Assembly (NCBI GenBank): GCA_028868395.1
Contig: JAGWUO010000057.1
Span: forward strand, 1-7,227
Reading direction: 5' to 3'
Length of the DNA stretch: 7,227 bases
DNA from: Cytophagales bacterium
GTDB taxonomy: Bacteria > Bacteroidota > Bacteroidia > Cytophagales > Spirosomataceae
In this document: piece by piece, positions 1-6,397 of the stretch
Layout of the letters: each line of letters begins with the position of its first letter
How positions within the stretch are numbered: the stretch's first letter is position 1
The notes under the pieces: generated by a model
The model's input: only the letters and a program-made list of their open reading frames with translations
What the model was told of the DNA's origin: nothing
Database searches by the model: none
Position numbers and translations under genes: made by a program

Positions 1-17
1 AAAATTTCTTAAACCCT

Positions 18-1694
18 ATGTCATTAAATAAGTATTCACGGACATTAACTCAGGAAGTATCTAATCCCGCTGCAAAAGCGATGCTCTATGGTATCGGCTT
101 GACATCAGAGGATATGAACAAAGCCCAAATCGGTATTGCAAGTACTGGTTATGAAGGAAATACCTGCAATATGCACTTGAATGGCTTGTCTGTACACGTT
201 AAGAAAGGGATTCAAGAGAACGGAATGGTCGGTTTGATCTTCCACACGATCGGGGTTTCAGACGGAATGACGAATGGAAATGACGGGATGAGCTATTCGT
301 TGCCATCACGTGATATCATCGCAGATTCTATCGAAAACGTGGTAGGAGCACAATGGTACGATGGCGTTATTGCTGTGGTAGGTTGTGATAAGAATATGCC
401 AGGCGCCATGATGGCAATGGCGCGTTTGAATCGCCCTGGGATGCTGGTTTACGGCGGAACGATCCGAAGCGGTTCTTACAAAGGAGAAAAATTAGACATC
501 GTTTCGGCATTCGAAGCTTTGGGAAAAAAATATGCAGGAACCATCTCTGACGAGGATTATGAAGGCGTTATTCGCAATTCGATCCCAGGAGCCGGTGCTT
601 GCGGTGGTATGTACACAGCGAACACGATGGCTTCTTCGATGGAAGCAATGGGCTTAGTGCTACCTAATTCATCGACGTATCCGGCGACACACGAAGGCAA
701 AAAAGCGGAGTGTTTAGCGATAGGCGCGGCGATGAAAGTGTTATTAGAGAAAAACATTTGCACACGTGACATCATGACGCGCAAAGCATTCGAAAATGCA
801 ATGACCGTGGTGATGGCTTTAGGAGGTTCTACGAACGCGGTGCTTCACTATTTAGCGATTGCACACGCGGCTGGAATTACGTTTACTTTGAAAGATATCC
901 AAGATATTTCGGATCGTACGCCATTAATCGCAGACTTGAAACCAAGTGGTAAATACTACATGGAAGACGTGTTAGCGATCGGTGGAATGCCAGCGATTTT
1001 GAAATACTTATTAAGTGTTGGATTGTTACACGGAGAGTGTTTAACTGTTACAGGTAAGACGATGGCGGAGAACCTTGCGGAGGCTCCTGACTTGAATTTT
1101 GAAACGCAAAAAATCATTTTCCCTATCACACAACCATTGAAACCTTCAGGTCACTTGCAGATCTTGTACGGTAATTTAGCTCCAGGCGGTGCTGTGGCAA
1201 AGATTACAGGAAAAGAAGGCGAGCGTTTTGAGGGTATTGCCAAAGTCTGTGAGCGCGAAGAAGAAGTGATTGAATACATCTCGAAAGGTGAAATTAAAGC
1301 CGGTCACGTCATCGTGATTCGTAATGAAGGACCTAAAGGCGGCCCTGGAATGCCTGAAATGCTAAAACCTACTTCCGCTGTTATTGGTGCTGGTTTGGGA
1401 AACTCGGTGGCGATGATCACAGACGGTCGTTTCTCTGGAGGAACACACGGTTTTGTGGTGGGTCACGTGACGCCAGAGGCGCAAGAAGGCGGTCCGATTG
1501 GCCTGGTAAAAGACGGTGATAAAATCACGATTGATGCGGTGAACAATACCTTAGTATTGCACGTATCGGACGAAGAATTAGCAGAACGCAAGAAAAATTG
1601 GAAGCCTATTGAGTCTCCATTTAAGCAAGGCGTTCTTCGTAAATATATTAAAAACGTATCCTCTGCTAGTCAGGGATGTGTGACGGATTTATAA
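18..1694 (+). CDS. ilvD: Dihydroxy-acid dehydratase
   Basis: IlvD dehydrates 2,3-dihydroxyisovalerate and 2,3-dihydroxy-3-methylvalerate to the 2-oxo acid precursors of valine/leucine and isoleucine, in the cytoplasm. The 558-residue protein is full length for the short bacterial form (the E. coli enzyme is longer, about 616). Seen in the sequence: the three cysteines expected to hold the Fe-S cluster, C50 (GNTCN), C123 (GCDKNMPG, 122-129) and C195 ([12 protein letters not shown], 193-204); D82 and D124 with K125 as likely Mg2+ site residues; and the C-terminal [11 protein letters not shown] segment (468-478), whose S473 matches the catalytic serine of the IlvD/Edd family. The cluster type (2Fe-2S or 4Fe-4S) cannot be read from this. 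The ATG at 18 fits the usual N-terminus of the family; no in-frame stop is visible in the 17 nt before it, and no Shine-Dalgarno is present. It is first of the ilvDBNC block here, but its promoter lies outside the window. Confidence 0.97.
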   Translation: MSLNKYSRTLTQEVSNPAAKAMLYGIGLTSEDMNKAQIGIASTGYEGNTCNMHLNGLSVHVKKGIQENGMVGLIFHTIGVSDGMTNGNDGMSYSLPSRDIIADSIENVVGAQWYDGVIAVVGCDKNMPGAMMAMARLNRPGMLVYGGTIRSGSYKGEKLDIVSAFEALGKKYAGTISDEDYEGVIRNSIPGAGACGGMYTANTMASSMEAMGLVLPNSSTYPATHEGKKAECLAIGAAMKVLLEKNICTRDIMTRKAFENAMTVVMALGGSTNAVLHYLAIAHAAGITFTLKDIQDISDRTPLIADLKPSGKYYMEDVLAIGGMPAILKYLLSVGLLHGECLTVTGKTMAENLAEAPDLNFETQKIIFPITQPLKPSGHLQILYGNLAPGGAVAKITGKEGERFEGIAKVCEREEEVIEYISKGEIKAGHVIVIRNEGPKGGPGMPEMLKPTSAVIGAGLGNSVAMITDGRFSGGTHGFVVGHVTPEAQEGGPIGLVKDGDKITIDAVNNTLVLHVSDEELAERKKNWKPIESPFKQGVLRKYIKNVSSASQGCVTDL

Positions 1695-1717
1695 GAAAAT
1701 AATTTTTTTATCTATCC

Positions 1718-1740
1718 AGAAGGCTTAAATTGGGCTTTCT
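1718..1740 (+). other. Imperfect hairpin in the ilvD-ilvB gap
   Basis: The 82-nt gap between ilvD and ilvB holds an inverted repeat: AGAAGGCTTA (1718-1727) can pair with TGGGCTTTCT (1731-1740), using several G-T wobbles and a 3-nt loop. There is no T-run downstream, so it does not look like an intrinsic terminator and ilvB probably remains co-transcribed with ilvD. It might affect mRNA processing or relative expression. A weak promoter-like pair, TTG at 1730-1732 and AATTTTTG at 1756-1763, is also present; it has one mismatch to TAnnTTTG and a long 23-nt spacer. I do not call it as a promoter. Confidence 0.3.
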
Positions 1741-1776
1741 ATTACATTGAGACAGAATTTTTGAAAATTGTTAACC

Positions 1777-3519
1777 ATGGGACAAACCCAAACTCAAACC
1801 GAAGCAGCTAATCAACCCGACCAAAAGAAATTTTTGTCCGGCGCTCAAGCTATCATGCAATCATTGGTAGAGCAGGGTGTGGACACGATTTTTGGTTACC
1901 CAGGTGGTGCCATTATGCCTACCTATGATGCGCTTTATGATTACCAAGATCGCCTAAAACATATTTTAGTTCGTCACGAACAAGGTGCAGGGCATGCCGC
2001 TCAAGGCTATGCCCGAATGCTAAATAAGGCGGGAGTTTGCATGGTTACCTCAGGTCCTGGCGCTACTAACTTAATTACTCCCATCGCGGATGCGATGCTT
2101 GATTCAACGCCACTTGTTTGTATTGTGGGTCAAGTGAAAGGAAATTTATTAGGAACCGATGCATTCCAAGAATGCGATTTGATCGGTATTTCCATGCCTG
2201 TGACGAAGTGGAATTACCAAGTTGTAGATGCGAATGAGATCCCAGAGATTATGGCGAAAGCTTTCTACATCGCAGAAACAGGTCGTCCAGGTCCGGTTTT
2301 AATTGATATCACCCGTACAGCTCAAACAGATTTGATGACTGTGCCATTTGAATATAAGCCTTGCACTTCTATCATTTCTTACAAGCCTCGCGTTGTTCCC
2401 AAGCCAGAACACGTTGAAGCTGCAGCGAAATTGATCAACGGAGCTAAGAAACCGTATATTCTAGCTGGTCATGGGGTATTAATCGCGGGAGCGGAGAAAG
2501 AATTAAATGATTTCGTGGATAAAACGGGCATTCCGGTGGCGACCACCTTATTAGGGATGTCAGCGATGGACGCAGATCACCCGCTTTATGTGGGCTGGCC
2601 AGGTATGCACGGAAATTATGGTGCGAACGTATTAACGAACTCATGCGACGTTTTGATCGCGATCGGGATGCGTTTTGATGACCGAATCACAGGAGATTTA
2701 GCGACTTATGCAAAACAAGCGAAAGTCGTACATATTGAAATCGACCCGAGTGAAGTAGACAAAAATGTGAAGGCAGATGCTCCAGTGGTAGGTGATGCGA
2801 AAGCGGCACTTCAGGCATTGTTGCCTTTAGTGAACAAGGCGGACCATAGTGCTTGGAGAGCTGAATTCAAGAAATACGACGACGAGGAGTACGAGAAAAT
2901 CACGAAGAAAGATTTGTTCCATGAAGGGGATAAAATCAAAATGGGTGAAGCAGTCAATCTCTTGTCAACTAAAACGAAAGGAGAGGCCGTAGTCGTGACA
3001 GACGTAGGGCAACACCAAATGATAACGAATCGCTATTACCGATTCAAAAAGCGTAATTCTATCGTCACTTCGGGTGGCGCTGGAACGATGGGCTTTGCCT
3101 TACCGGCGGCTTTTGGAGCGAAAGTAGCCGTTCCACAGCGCGAGGTAGTGGCGGTTATTGGTGATGGTGGTTTCCAAATGACTTTGCAAGAACTAGGCAC
3201 GATCGCTCAAAGCGGCTTACCGGTGAAAATTATCATCTTGAATAATAACTTCTTAGGCATGGTGCGCCAATGGCAGCAGTTGTTCTTTGATAATCGTTAT
3301 TCATTCGTAGAATTGCAGAATCCTGATTTCATTACGATTGCGAAAGGTTTTGGCATTGCGGGCCATACCGTTTCCGAACGAGCAGAATTAAGCGATTCAT
3401 TAGATACTTTATTGAATTCAGATAAGCCTTATCTGTTAGAAATCGTTTGTGAAAAAGAGGAAAATGTATTCCCCATGGTACCTGCAGGTGGCTGTGTAAC
3501 CAGTGTGAGGCTAGAATAA
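1777..3519 (+). CDS. ilvB: Acetolactate (acetohydroxyacid) synthase, large catalytic subunit
   Basis: This is the catalytic subunit of the ThDP-, FAD- and Mg2+-dependent synthase that forms acetolactate from two pyruvates, or acetohydroxybutyrate from pyruvate plus 2-oxobutyrate. From the ATG at 1777 it has 580 residues, a normal length. Domain order: N-terminal ThDP (pyrimidine) domain about 20-190 with YPGGA (41-45) and the catalytic glutamate E68 in RHEQGAGHAAQG; central FAD-associated domain about 205-350 with RFDDRITG (299-306); C-terminal ThDP domain about 395-555 with GDGGF (462-466) and NNN (489-491) as the Mg-diphosphate motif. W499 in MVRQWQ matches the tryptophan that in E. coli AHAS II favours 2-oxobutyrate, so isoleucine synthesis is expected. 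An in-frame TTG lies 9 nt upstream (1768), but the ATG is preferred. Residues 1-18 are a polar, Q/T-rich tail ahead of the conserved domain. The regulatory subunit gene follows after 2 nt. Confidence 0.97.
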   Translation: MGQTQTQTEAANQPDQKKFLSGAQAIMQSLVEQGVDTIFGYPGGAIMPTYDALYDYQDRLKHILVRHEQGAGHAAQGYARMLNKAGVCMVTSGPGATNLITPIADAMLDSTPLVCIVGQVKGNLLGTDAFQECDLIGISMPVTKWNYQVVDANEIPEIMAKAFYIAETGRPGPVLIDITRTAQTDLMTVPFEYKPCTSIISYKPRVVPKPEHVEAAAKLINGAKKPYILAGHGVLIAGAEKELNDFVDKTGIPVATTLLGMSAMDADHPLYVGWPGMHGNYGANVLTNSCDVLIAIGMRFDDRITGDLATYAKQAKVVHIEIDPSEVDKNVKADAPVVGDAKAALQALLPLVNKADHSAWRAEFKKYDDEEYEKITKKDLFHEGDKIKMGEAVNLLSTKTKGEAVVVTDVGQHQMITNRYYRFKKRNSIVTSGGAGTMGFALPAAFGAKVAVPQREVVAVIGDGGFQMTLQELGTIAQSGLPVKIIILNNNFLGMVRQWQQLFFDNRYSFVELQNPDFITIAKGFGIAGHTVSERAELSDSLDTLLNSDKPYLLEIVCEKEENVFPMVPAGGCVTSVRLE

Positions 3520-3521
3520 TT

Positions 3522-4058
3522 ATGTTAACGAATTACACTATTTCTGTTTTTACTACCAATACGGTCGGTTTATTAAATCGCATCACGATTATTTTCACGC
3601 GTCGTCGGGTAAATATCGAGAGTTTAACGGTTTCTGAGACAGAGCGTAGAGGCGTATCTCGTTTTACGATTGTGATTAAGCATGAAAATCGAGAATTCGT
3701 TGAGAAATTAGTTCGCCAAATCCGTAAAGTAACCGACGTTCTCGCGGTGTTTGGATACCTAGATGACGAAATCGTTTTCAACGAGATCGCCTTATTTAAG
3801 ATTGCCACACCGCTAGGAGGAACTCCGGTGGATGTGAAAACGATTAATTTAGATTGGAATGCGAAGATTGTGCACTTTGGCCTAGATTATGTAGTGGTAG
3901 AAAAAAATGGCTCAGAAGAAGAAATTCAAGAGTTTTATGCCTATTTGAAAAAATGGGAAATTTTAGAGTATGTTAAGTCAGGTCGTGTTGCCGTAGGTAA
4001 AACGGAGAAAGGCTTAGTAGAGTTTTTGCCGGAAGAAGGCAATTGGGAAATCGTATAA
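3522..4058 (+). CDS. ilvN: Acetolactate synthase, small regulatory subunit (ACT domain)
   Basis: This is the regulatory partner that activates IlvB and usually confers valine feedback inhibition. The protein has 178 residues, slightly longer than E. coli IlvH (163). An N-terminal ACT domain spans about 4-80, with the signature VNIESLTVSETE (30-41) after NTVGLLNRI (13-21). G16 and N31 align with the glycine and asparagine known from E. coli IlvH to be needed for valine binding, so valine sensitivity is inferred. The C-terminal half (about 85-178) is the conserved small-subunit domain, with LFKIATP (91-97) and the YVKSGRVAVGK segment (150-160). The gene begins 2 nt after the ilvB stop, which suggests translational coupling and balanced subunit synthesis. 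The names ilvN and ilvH are used interchangeably for this family, so the product is surer than the symbol. Confidence 0.94.
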   Translation: MLTNYTISVFTTNTVGLLNRITIIFTRRRVNIESLTVSETERRGVSRFTIVIKHENREFVEKLVRQIRKVTDVLAVFGYLDDEIVFNEIALFKIATPLGGTPVDVKTINLDWNAKIVHFGLDYVVVEKNGSEEEIQEFYAYLKKWEILEYVKSGRVAVGKTEKGLVEFLPEEGNWEIV

Positions 4059-4091
4059 TCGAACAAAGAATATAAATTAAATAACAAAAAA

Positions 4092-5135
4092 ATGGCAAAG
4101 ATTAATTTCGGTGGAGTTGTTGAAGACATCGTAACAAGAGAAGAGTTTCCATTAGAGAAAGCTAGACAAGTATTAGCAGATCAAACGATTGCAGTAATCG
4201 GATATGGAGTTCAAGGTCCAGGACAAGCGTTAAACATGAAAGACAATGGTCTGAATGTAATCGTAGGTCAACGTAAAGGAAAAACCTATGACAAAGCTGT
4301 CGCTGACGGTTGGGTTCCAGGTGTAACTTTATTTGAAATCGAAGAAGCTTTGGAAAAAGGAACGATCATTTGTTACTTACTTTCTGATGCGGCTCAAATC
4401 GAGTTATGGCCTACAGTGAAGAAATATTTGACGGCTGGAAAGTCTCTTTATTTCTCTCATGGTTTTGGTATTACGTACAAAGAGAAAACAGGAATCGTTC
4501 CTCCAGCAGATGTGGACGTATTCTTAGCTGCACCTAAAGGTTCAGGTACTTCTTTACGTCGTTTATTCGTAGCTGGTAAAGGTTTGAACTCTTCGTTCGC
4601 TGTTTACCAAGATGCAACTGGTAAAGCACGTGAAAAATGTATCGCGATGGCGATCGGTGTAGGTTCTGGTTATTTATTCGAAACAGATTTCTACAAAGAA
4701 GTAACGTCTGACTTAACAGGTGAGCGTGGAACATTAATGGGAGCTATCCAAGGTATCTTCGCTGCACAATACGAAGTATTACGTGCGAATGGTCACTCTC
4801 CATCAGAAGCTTTCAATGAAACGGTGGAAGAATTAACGCAATCGTTAATGCCATTAGTGGCTGAAAACGGAATGGATTGGATGTATGCAAACTGTTCAAC
4901 TACGGCGCAACGTGGTGCATTGGATTGGTGGAAGCCATTCCGTGATGCAACTAAGCCAGTATTTGAGAAATTATATAACTCGGTTAAAACACAAGCGGAA
5001 GCTGAGCGTTCCATTACGTTGAACTCACAACCGGATTACCGTGTGAAATTAGAAGCTGAATTACAAGAAATGCGTGATTCAGAAATGTGGAGAGCGGGAG
5101 CTGCTGTTCGTAGCTTACGTCCTGAAAACAACTAA
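4092..5135 (+). CDS. ilvC: Ketol-acid reductoisomerase, yeast Ilv5-like type
   Basis: IlvC converts acetolactate and acetohydroxybutyrate to the dihydroxy acids used by IlvD, by an alkyl shift and NAD(P)H reduction. The protein has 347 residues, so it is not the long (about 490) E. coli class II form. Seen: the Rossmann glycine motif GYGVQGPGQ (37-45); R61 and K62 in the following loop, suggesting NADPH preference; likely Mg2+ ligands D207 and E211 (SDLTGERG) plus E243 and E247 (FNETVEE); and substrate-site NCSTTAQRGALDWW (267-280). The motifs SHGFG, APKGSG, GHSPSEAFNETVEE, NSQPDYR and the C-terminal LRPEN tail resemble fungal Ilv5 as I recall it more than common bacterial class I enzymes. 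Codon use looks highly biased (mostly TTA for leucine and CGT for arginine), consistent with strong expression. It lies 33 nt after ilvN and is the last gene before the terminator. Confidence 0.96.
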   Translation: MAKINFGGVVEDIVTREEFPLEKARQVLADQTIAVIGYGVQGPGQALNMKDNGLNVIVGQRKGKTYDKAVADGWVPGVTLFEIEEALEKGTIICYLLSDAAQIELWPTVKKYLTAGKSLYFSHGFGITYKEKTGIVPPADVDVFLAAPKGSGTSLRRLFVAGKGLNSSFAVYQDATGKAREKCIAMAIGVGSGYLFETDFYKEVTSDLTGERGTLMGAIQGIFAAQYEVLRANGHSPSEAFNETVEELTQSLMPLVAENGMDWMYANCSTTAQRGALDWWKPFRDATKPVFEKLYNSVKTQAEAERSITLNSQPDYRVKLEAELQEMRDSEMWRAGAAVRSLRPENN

Positions 5136-5150
5136 TTTTTAAGGTATTTG

Positions 5151-5186
5151 AAAAAGGGTAGACAAGTGATTGTCTACCCTTTTTTT
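5151..5186 (+). terminator. Intrinsic terminator after ilvC
   Basis: There is a perfect 15-bp inverted repeat: AAAAAGGGTAGACAA (5151-5165), loop GTGA (5166-5169), and TTGTCTACCCTTTTT (5170-5184). The 3' arm runs into a stretch of seven T residues (5180-5186). The core GGGTAGACAA/TTGTCTACCC is fully paired. It lies 15 nt after the ilvC stop and ends the ilvDBNC transcript. The A-run on the left arm means the reverse strand also carries a hairpin followed by a T-run, so it could act in both directions. Confidence 0.93.
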
Positions 5187-5196
5187 GTTAATTTTG
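5170..5196 (+). promoter_or_regulatory. Candidate Bacteroidota-type promoter for ilvA
   Basis: TAATTTTG at 5189-5196 is an exact match to the Bacteroidota -7 consensus TAnnTTTG. A TTG at 5170-5172, inside the right arm of the ilvC terminator, could be the -33 element; the spacer is 16 nt, about one shorter than the usual 17-23. Only 6 nt separate the box from the ilvA ATG at 5203, so transcription would start at or within a few bases of the start codon. The function is inferred from the motif match and its position between a strong terminator and the next gene. Confidence 0.55.
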
Positions 5197-5202
5197 GGGC
5201 GC

Positions 5203-6186
5203 ATGGAATTCAACAAACTAAAACAAGTTCCTAGCGTCATAGAAATAAAACAGGTAGCGGAGCAGCTAAAGGGTGTCATATCAGAGACGCCGTTAGAATT
5301 CTCGGCCTCACTTTCTGCGCGCTATGGGGCAAATATCTATTTAAAGCGCGAAGATTTGCAGGTCGTTCGCTCCTACAAAATAAGGGGTGCCTACCACAAA
5401 ATTTCAAATATACCCTCGGAGTTAAGATCCAAAGGGGTGGTGGCTGCGTCTGCAGGTAACCATGCGCAAGGTGTTGCTTTGGCCTGCGCTTTACTCGGAA
5501 TTCAAGCCCATATTTTCATGCCTAAATCTACTCCACTTCAAAAAGTAGAGGCGGTCCGTTTTTTCGGGAAGGAAAAGGTGCGTATTTACTTAGTGGGGGA
5601 GACTTATGATGAGGCCTTCGCGGCTTCACGTAAATTCTGCGAGACAAATGGAGCTATTTATATTCCTCCATTTGATGATTTTGACATTATTGCGGGTCAA
5701 GCTACAGTAACCTTGGAAATTATAGATACGTTGGTGCCTGACTTTCTGTTTGTGGCTATTGGAGGTGGCGGTTTAGCGGCTGGTGCTTCATTAGTTTTGC
5801 CCTCTACTACTAAATTGATAGGAGTGGAGCCTGCGGGAGCGCCATCGATGCAGCAGAGTTTGGCGGCTTCGGAAGTGGTTGTTTTGCCGGAAATTGATCG
5901 TTTTGTTGATGGTGCCTCGGTGAAGCAAGTGGGTTTAAAGACTTTTGCCATTTGTGCCAAAGGCTTAACTCGCATGTTAACCGTAACCAAGAAAGCCCTT
6001 TGCCAAACCATGCTTGATCTCTATGCGTTACGAAGTATGATCGTGGAGCCAGCCGGTGCTTTGAGTGTAGCGGGATTAGCAGAAATGGCGGAGGAAATCA
6101 AGGGAAAAACGGTCGTTTGCGTTATCTCTGGTGGGAATTTTGATCCCAAGCGCTTTCCAGAGATCAAATCTCTAGCCTCGGCTTAA
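5203..6186 (+). CDS. ilvA: Threonine dehydratase (deaminase), catalytic domain only
   Basis: This PLP enzyme deaminates threonine to 2-oxobutyrate and ammonia, the entry step to isoleucine. From the ATG at 5203 it has 327 residues. Seen: YLKREDLQ (46-53), the PLP lysine K59 in SYKIRGA (57-63), SAGNHAQG (83-90), the phosphate-binding glycine loop GGGGL (187-191), VEPAGALS (281-288) and SGGN (309-312), whose serine faces the PLP ring. The catalytic domain is complete, but the C-terminal ACT-like regulatory domain of biosynthetic IlvA is absent: the protein stops about 15 residues after SGGN. The downstream DNA is A/T-rich and shows no regulatory-domain remnant. In length it resembles catabolic TdcB (about 329), yet its motifs and location favour a biosynthetic role; serine/threonine ammonia-lyase is the alternative. 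An upstream in-frame TTG (5170) lies inside the terminator and is rejected. Codon use is more mixed than in ilvC. Confidence 0.9.
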   Translation: MEFNKLKQVPSVIEIKQVAEQLKGVISETPLEFSASLSARYGANIYLKREDLQVVRSYKIRGAYHKISNIPSELRSKGVVAASAGNHAQGVALACALLGIQAHIFMPKSTPLQKVEAVRFFGKEKVRIYLVGETYDEAFAASRKFCETNGAIYIPPFDDFDIIAGQATVTLEIIDTLVPDFLFVAIGGGGLAAGASLVLPSTTKLIGVEPAGAPSMQQSLAASEVVVLPEIDRFVDGASVKQVGLKTFAICAKGLTRMLTVTKKALCQTMLDLYALRSMIVEPAGALSVAGLAEMAEEIKGKTVVCVISGGNFDPKRFPEIKSLASA

Positions 6187-6259
6187 AAAAGTACAAAATT
6201 TTTATATTCTGACTCAGTTTCGTATTTTAGATTAATTGCCTTTTATTATTCACTTTTTT

Positions 6260-6313
6260 AGATTATTGATATTTAAATAATCTTATTTGAATAAATATTA
6301 AGATTTTTAATCT
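6260..6313. repeat. Overlapping AGATT/AATCT inverted repeats
   Basis: Three inverted repeats share arms. AGATTATT (6260-6267) pairs with AATAATCT (6276-6283). AATCTTA (6279-6285) pairs with TAAGATT (6299-6305). AGATT (6301-6305) pairs with AATCT (6309-6313). Neighbouring pairings exclude each other. All are weak A/T stems, and chance is likely in such A/T-rich DNA. They could form a weak ilvA 3' end or alternative RNA folds ahead of leuA. Confidence 0.35.
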
Positions 6314-6314
6314 G

Positions 6315-6342
6315 AACTTTGTTCTTTGCTCTTTGGTCTTTG
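6315..6342 (+). repeat. Four-copy heptamer tandem repeat (NNCTTTG)
   Basis: Four adjacent 7-nt units read AACTTTG (6315-6321), TTCTTTG (6322-6328), CTCTTTG (6329-6335) and GTCTTTG (6336-6342). All share CTTTG at constant period. The block sits 55 nt upstream of the leuA start. It might be a simple-sequence repeat of the CTTTG kind scattered in some Bacteroidota intergenic DNA, or a binding array; the sequence alone does not decide. Confidence 0.75.
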
Positions 6343-6343
6343 C

Positions 6344-6374
6344 TTGTTCGTAAAATGAATTAGGTGTAATTTCA
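6344..6374 (+). promoter_or_regulatory. Weak candidate promoter for leuA
   Basis: TTG at 6344-6346 and TAATTTCA at 6367-6374 have a 20-nt spacer, which fits the Bacteroidota TTG/TAnnTTTG arrangement, but the last two bases of the -7 box do not match. The start of transcription would fall roughly 15-20 nt before the leuA ATG. It is the best match I see in this gap. Confidence 0.25.
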
Positions 6375-6397
6375 CATCGAAATAAAACACTAGAAAA

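Larger units (their letters stand above)
6187..6397. other. A/T-rich ilvA-leuA intergenic region
   Basis: This 211-nt gap contains no gene that I can support. The left part (6187-6259) is A/T-rich with only trivial short inverted repeats such as CTGACTCAG (6209-6217), and I see no convincing terminator for ilvA. The middle (6260-6313) carries overlapping inverted repeats, then a heptamer tandem repeat (6315-6342), and finally a short leader before leuA. There is no Shine-Dalgarno before the leuA ATG, only an A-rich stretch, as is common in Bacteroidota. Confidence 0.7.

Noticed and set aside
1768..1776. ilvB start at TTG 1768
   Set aside because: It adds only three residues to a non-conserved tail, and an ATG is available at 1777.
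4054..4059. TATAAT sequence at the ilvN stop codon as a promoter for ilvC
   Set aside because: It overlaps the stop codon, is an E. coli-type box not used by the Bacteroidota housekeeping sigma factor, and has no matching TTG/TAnnTTTG pair.
5170..5202. N-terminally extended ilvA starting at TTG 5170
   Set aside because: The extension would be encoded by the terminator stem and the promoter box, and adds hydrophobic residues not expected in the family. The ATG at 5203 fits better.
5697..6011. Minus-strand open frame inside ilvA, and similar ones inside ilvD, ilvB, ilvN, ilvC and leuA
   Set aside because: They lie wholly opposite conserved coding sequence (apart from one running 34 nt into the ilvN-ilvC gap), have no recognisable domains and show composition of antisense shadows.
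6326..6358. Possible leucine-rich leader peptide ahead of leuA (TTG start, CTC, CTT and TTG leucine codons, stop TGA at 6356)
   Set aside because: It has no ATG and no ribosome site, is only about 10 codons long, and its leucine codons arise automatically from the CTTTG repeat. No terminator hairpin follows, so attenuation is not supported.
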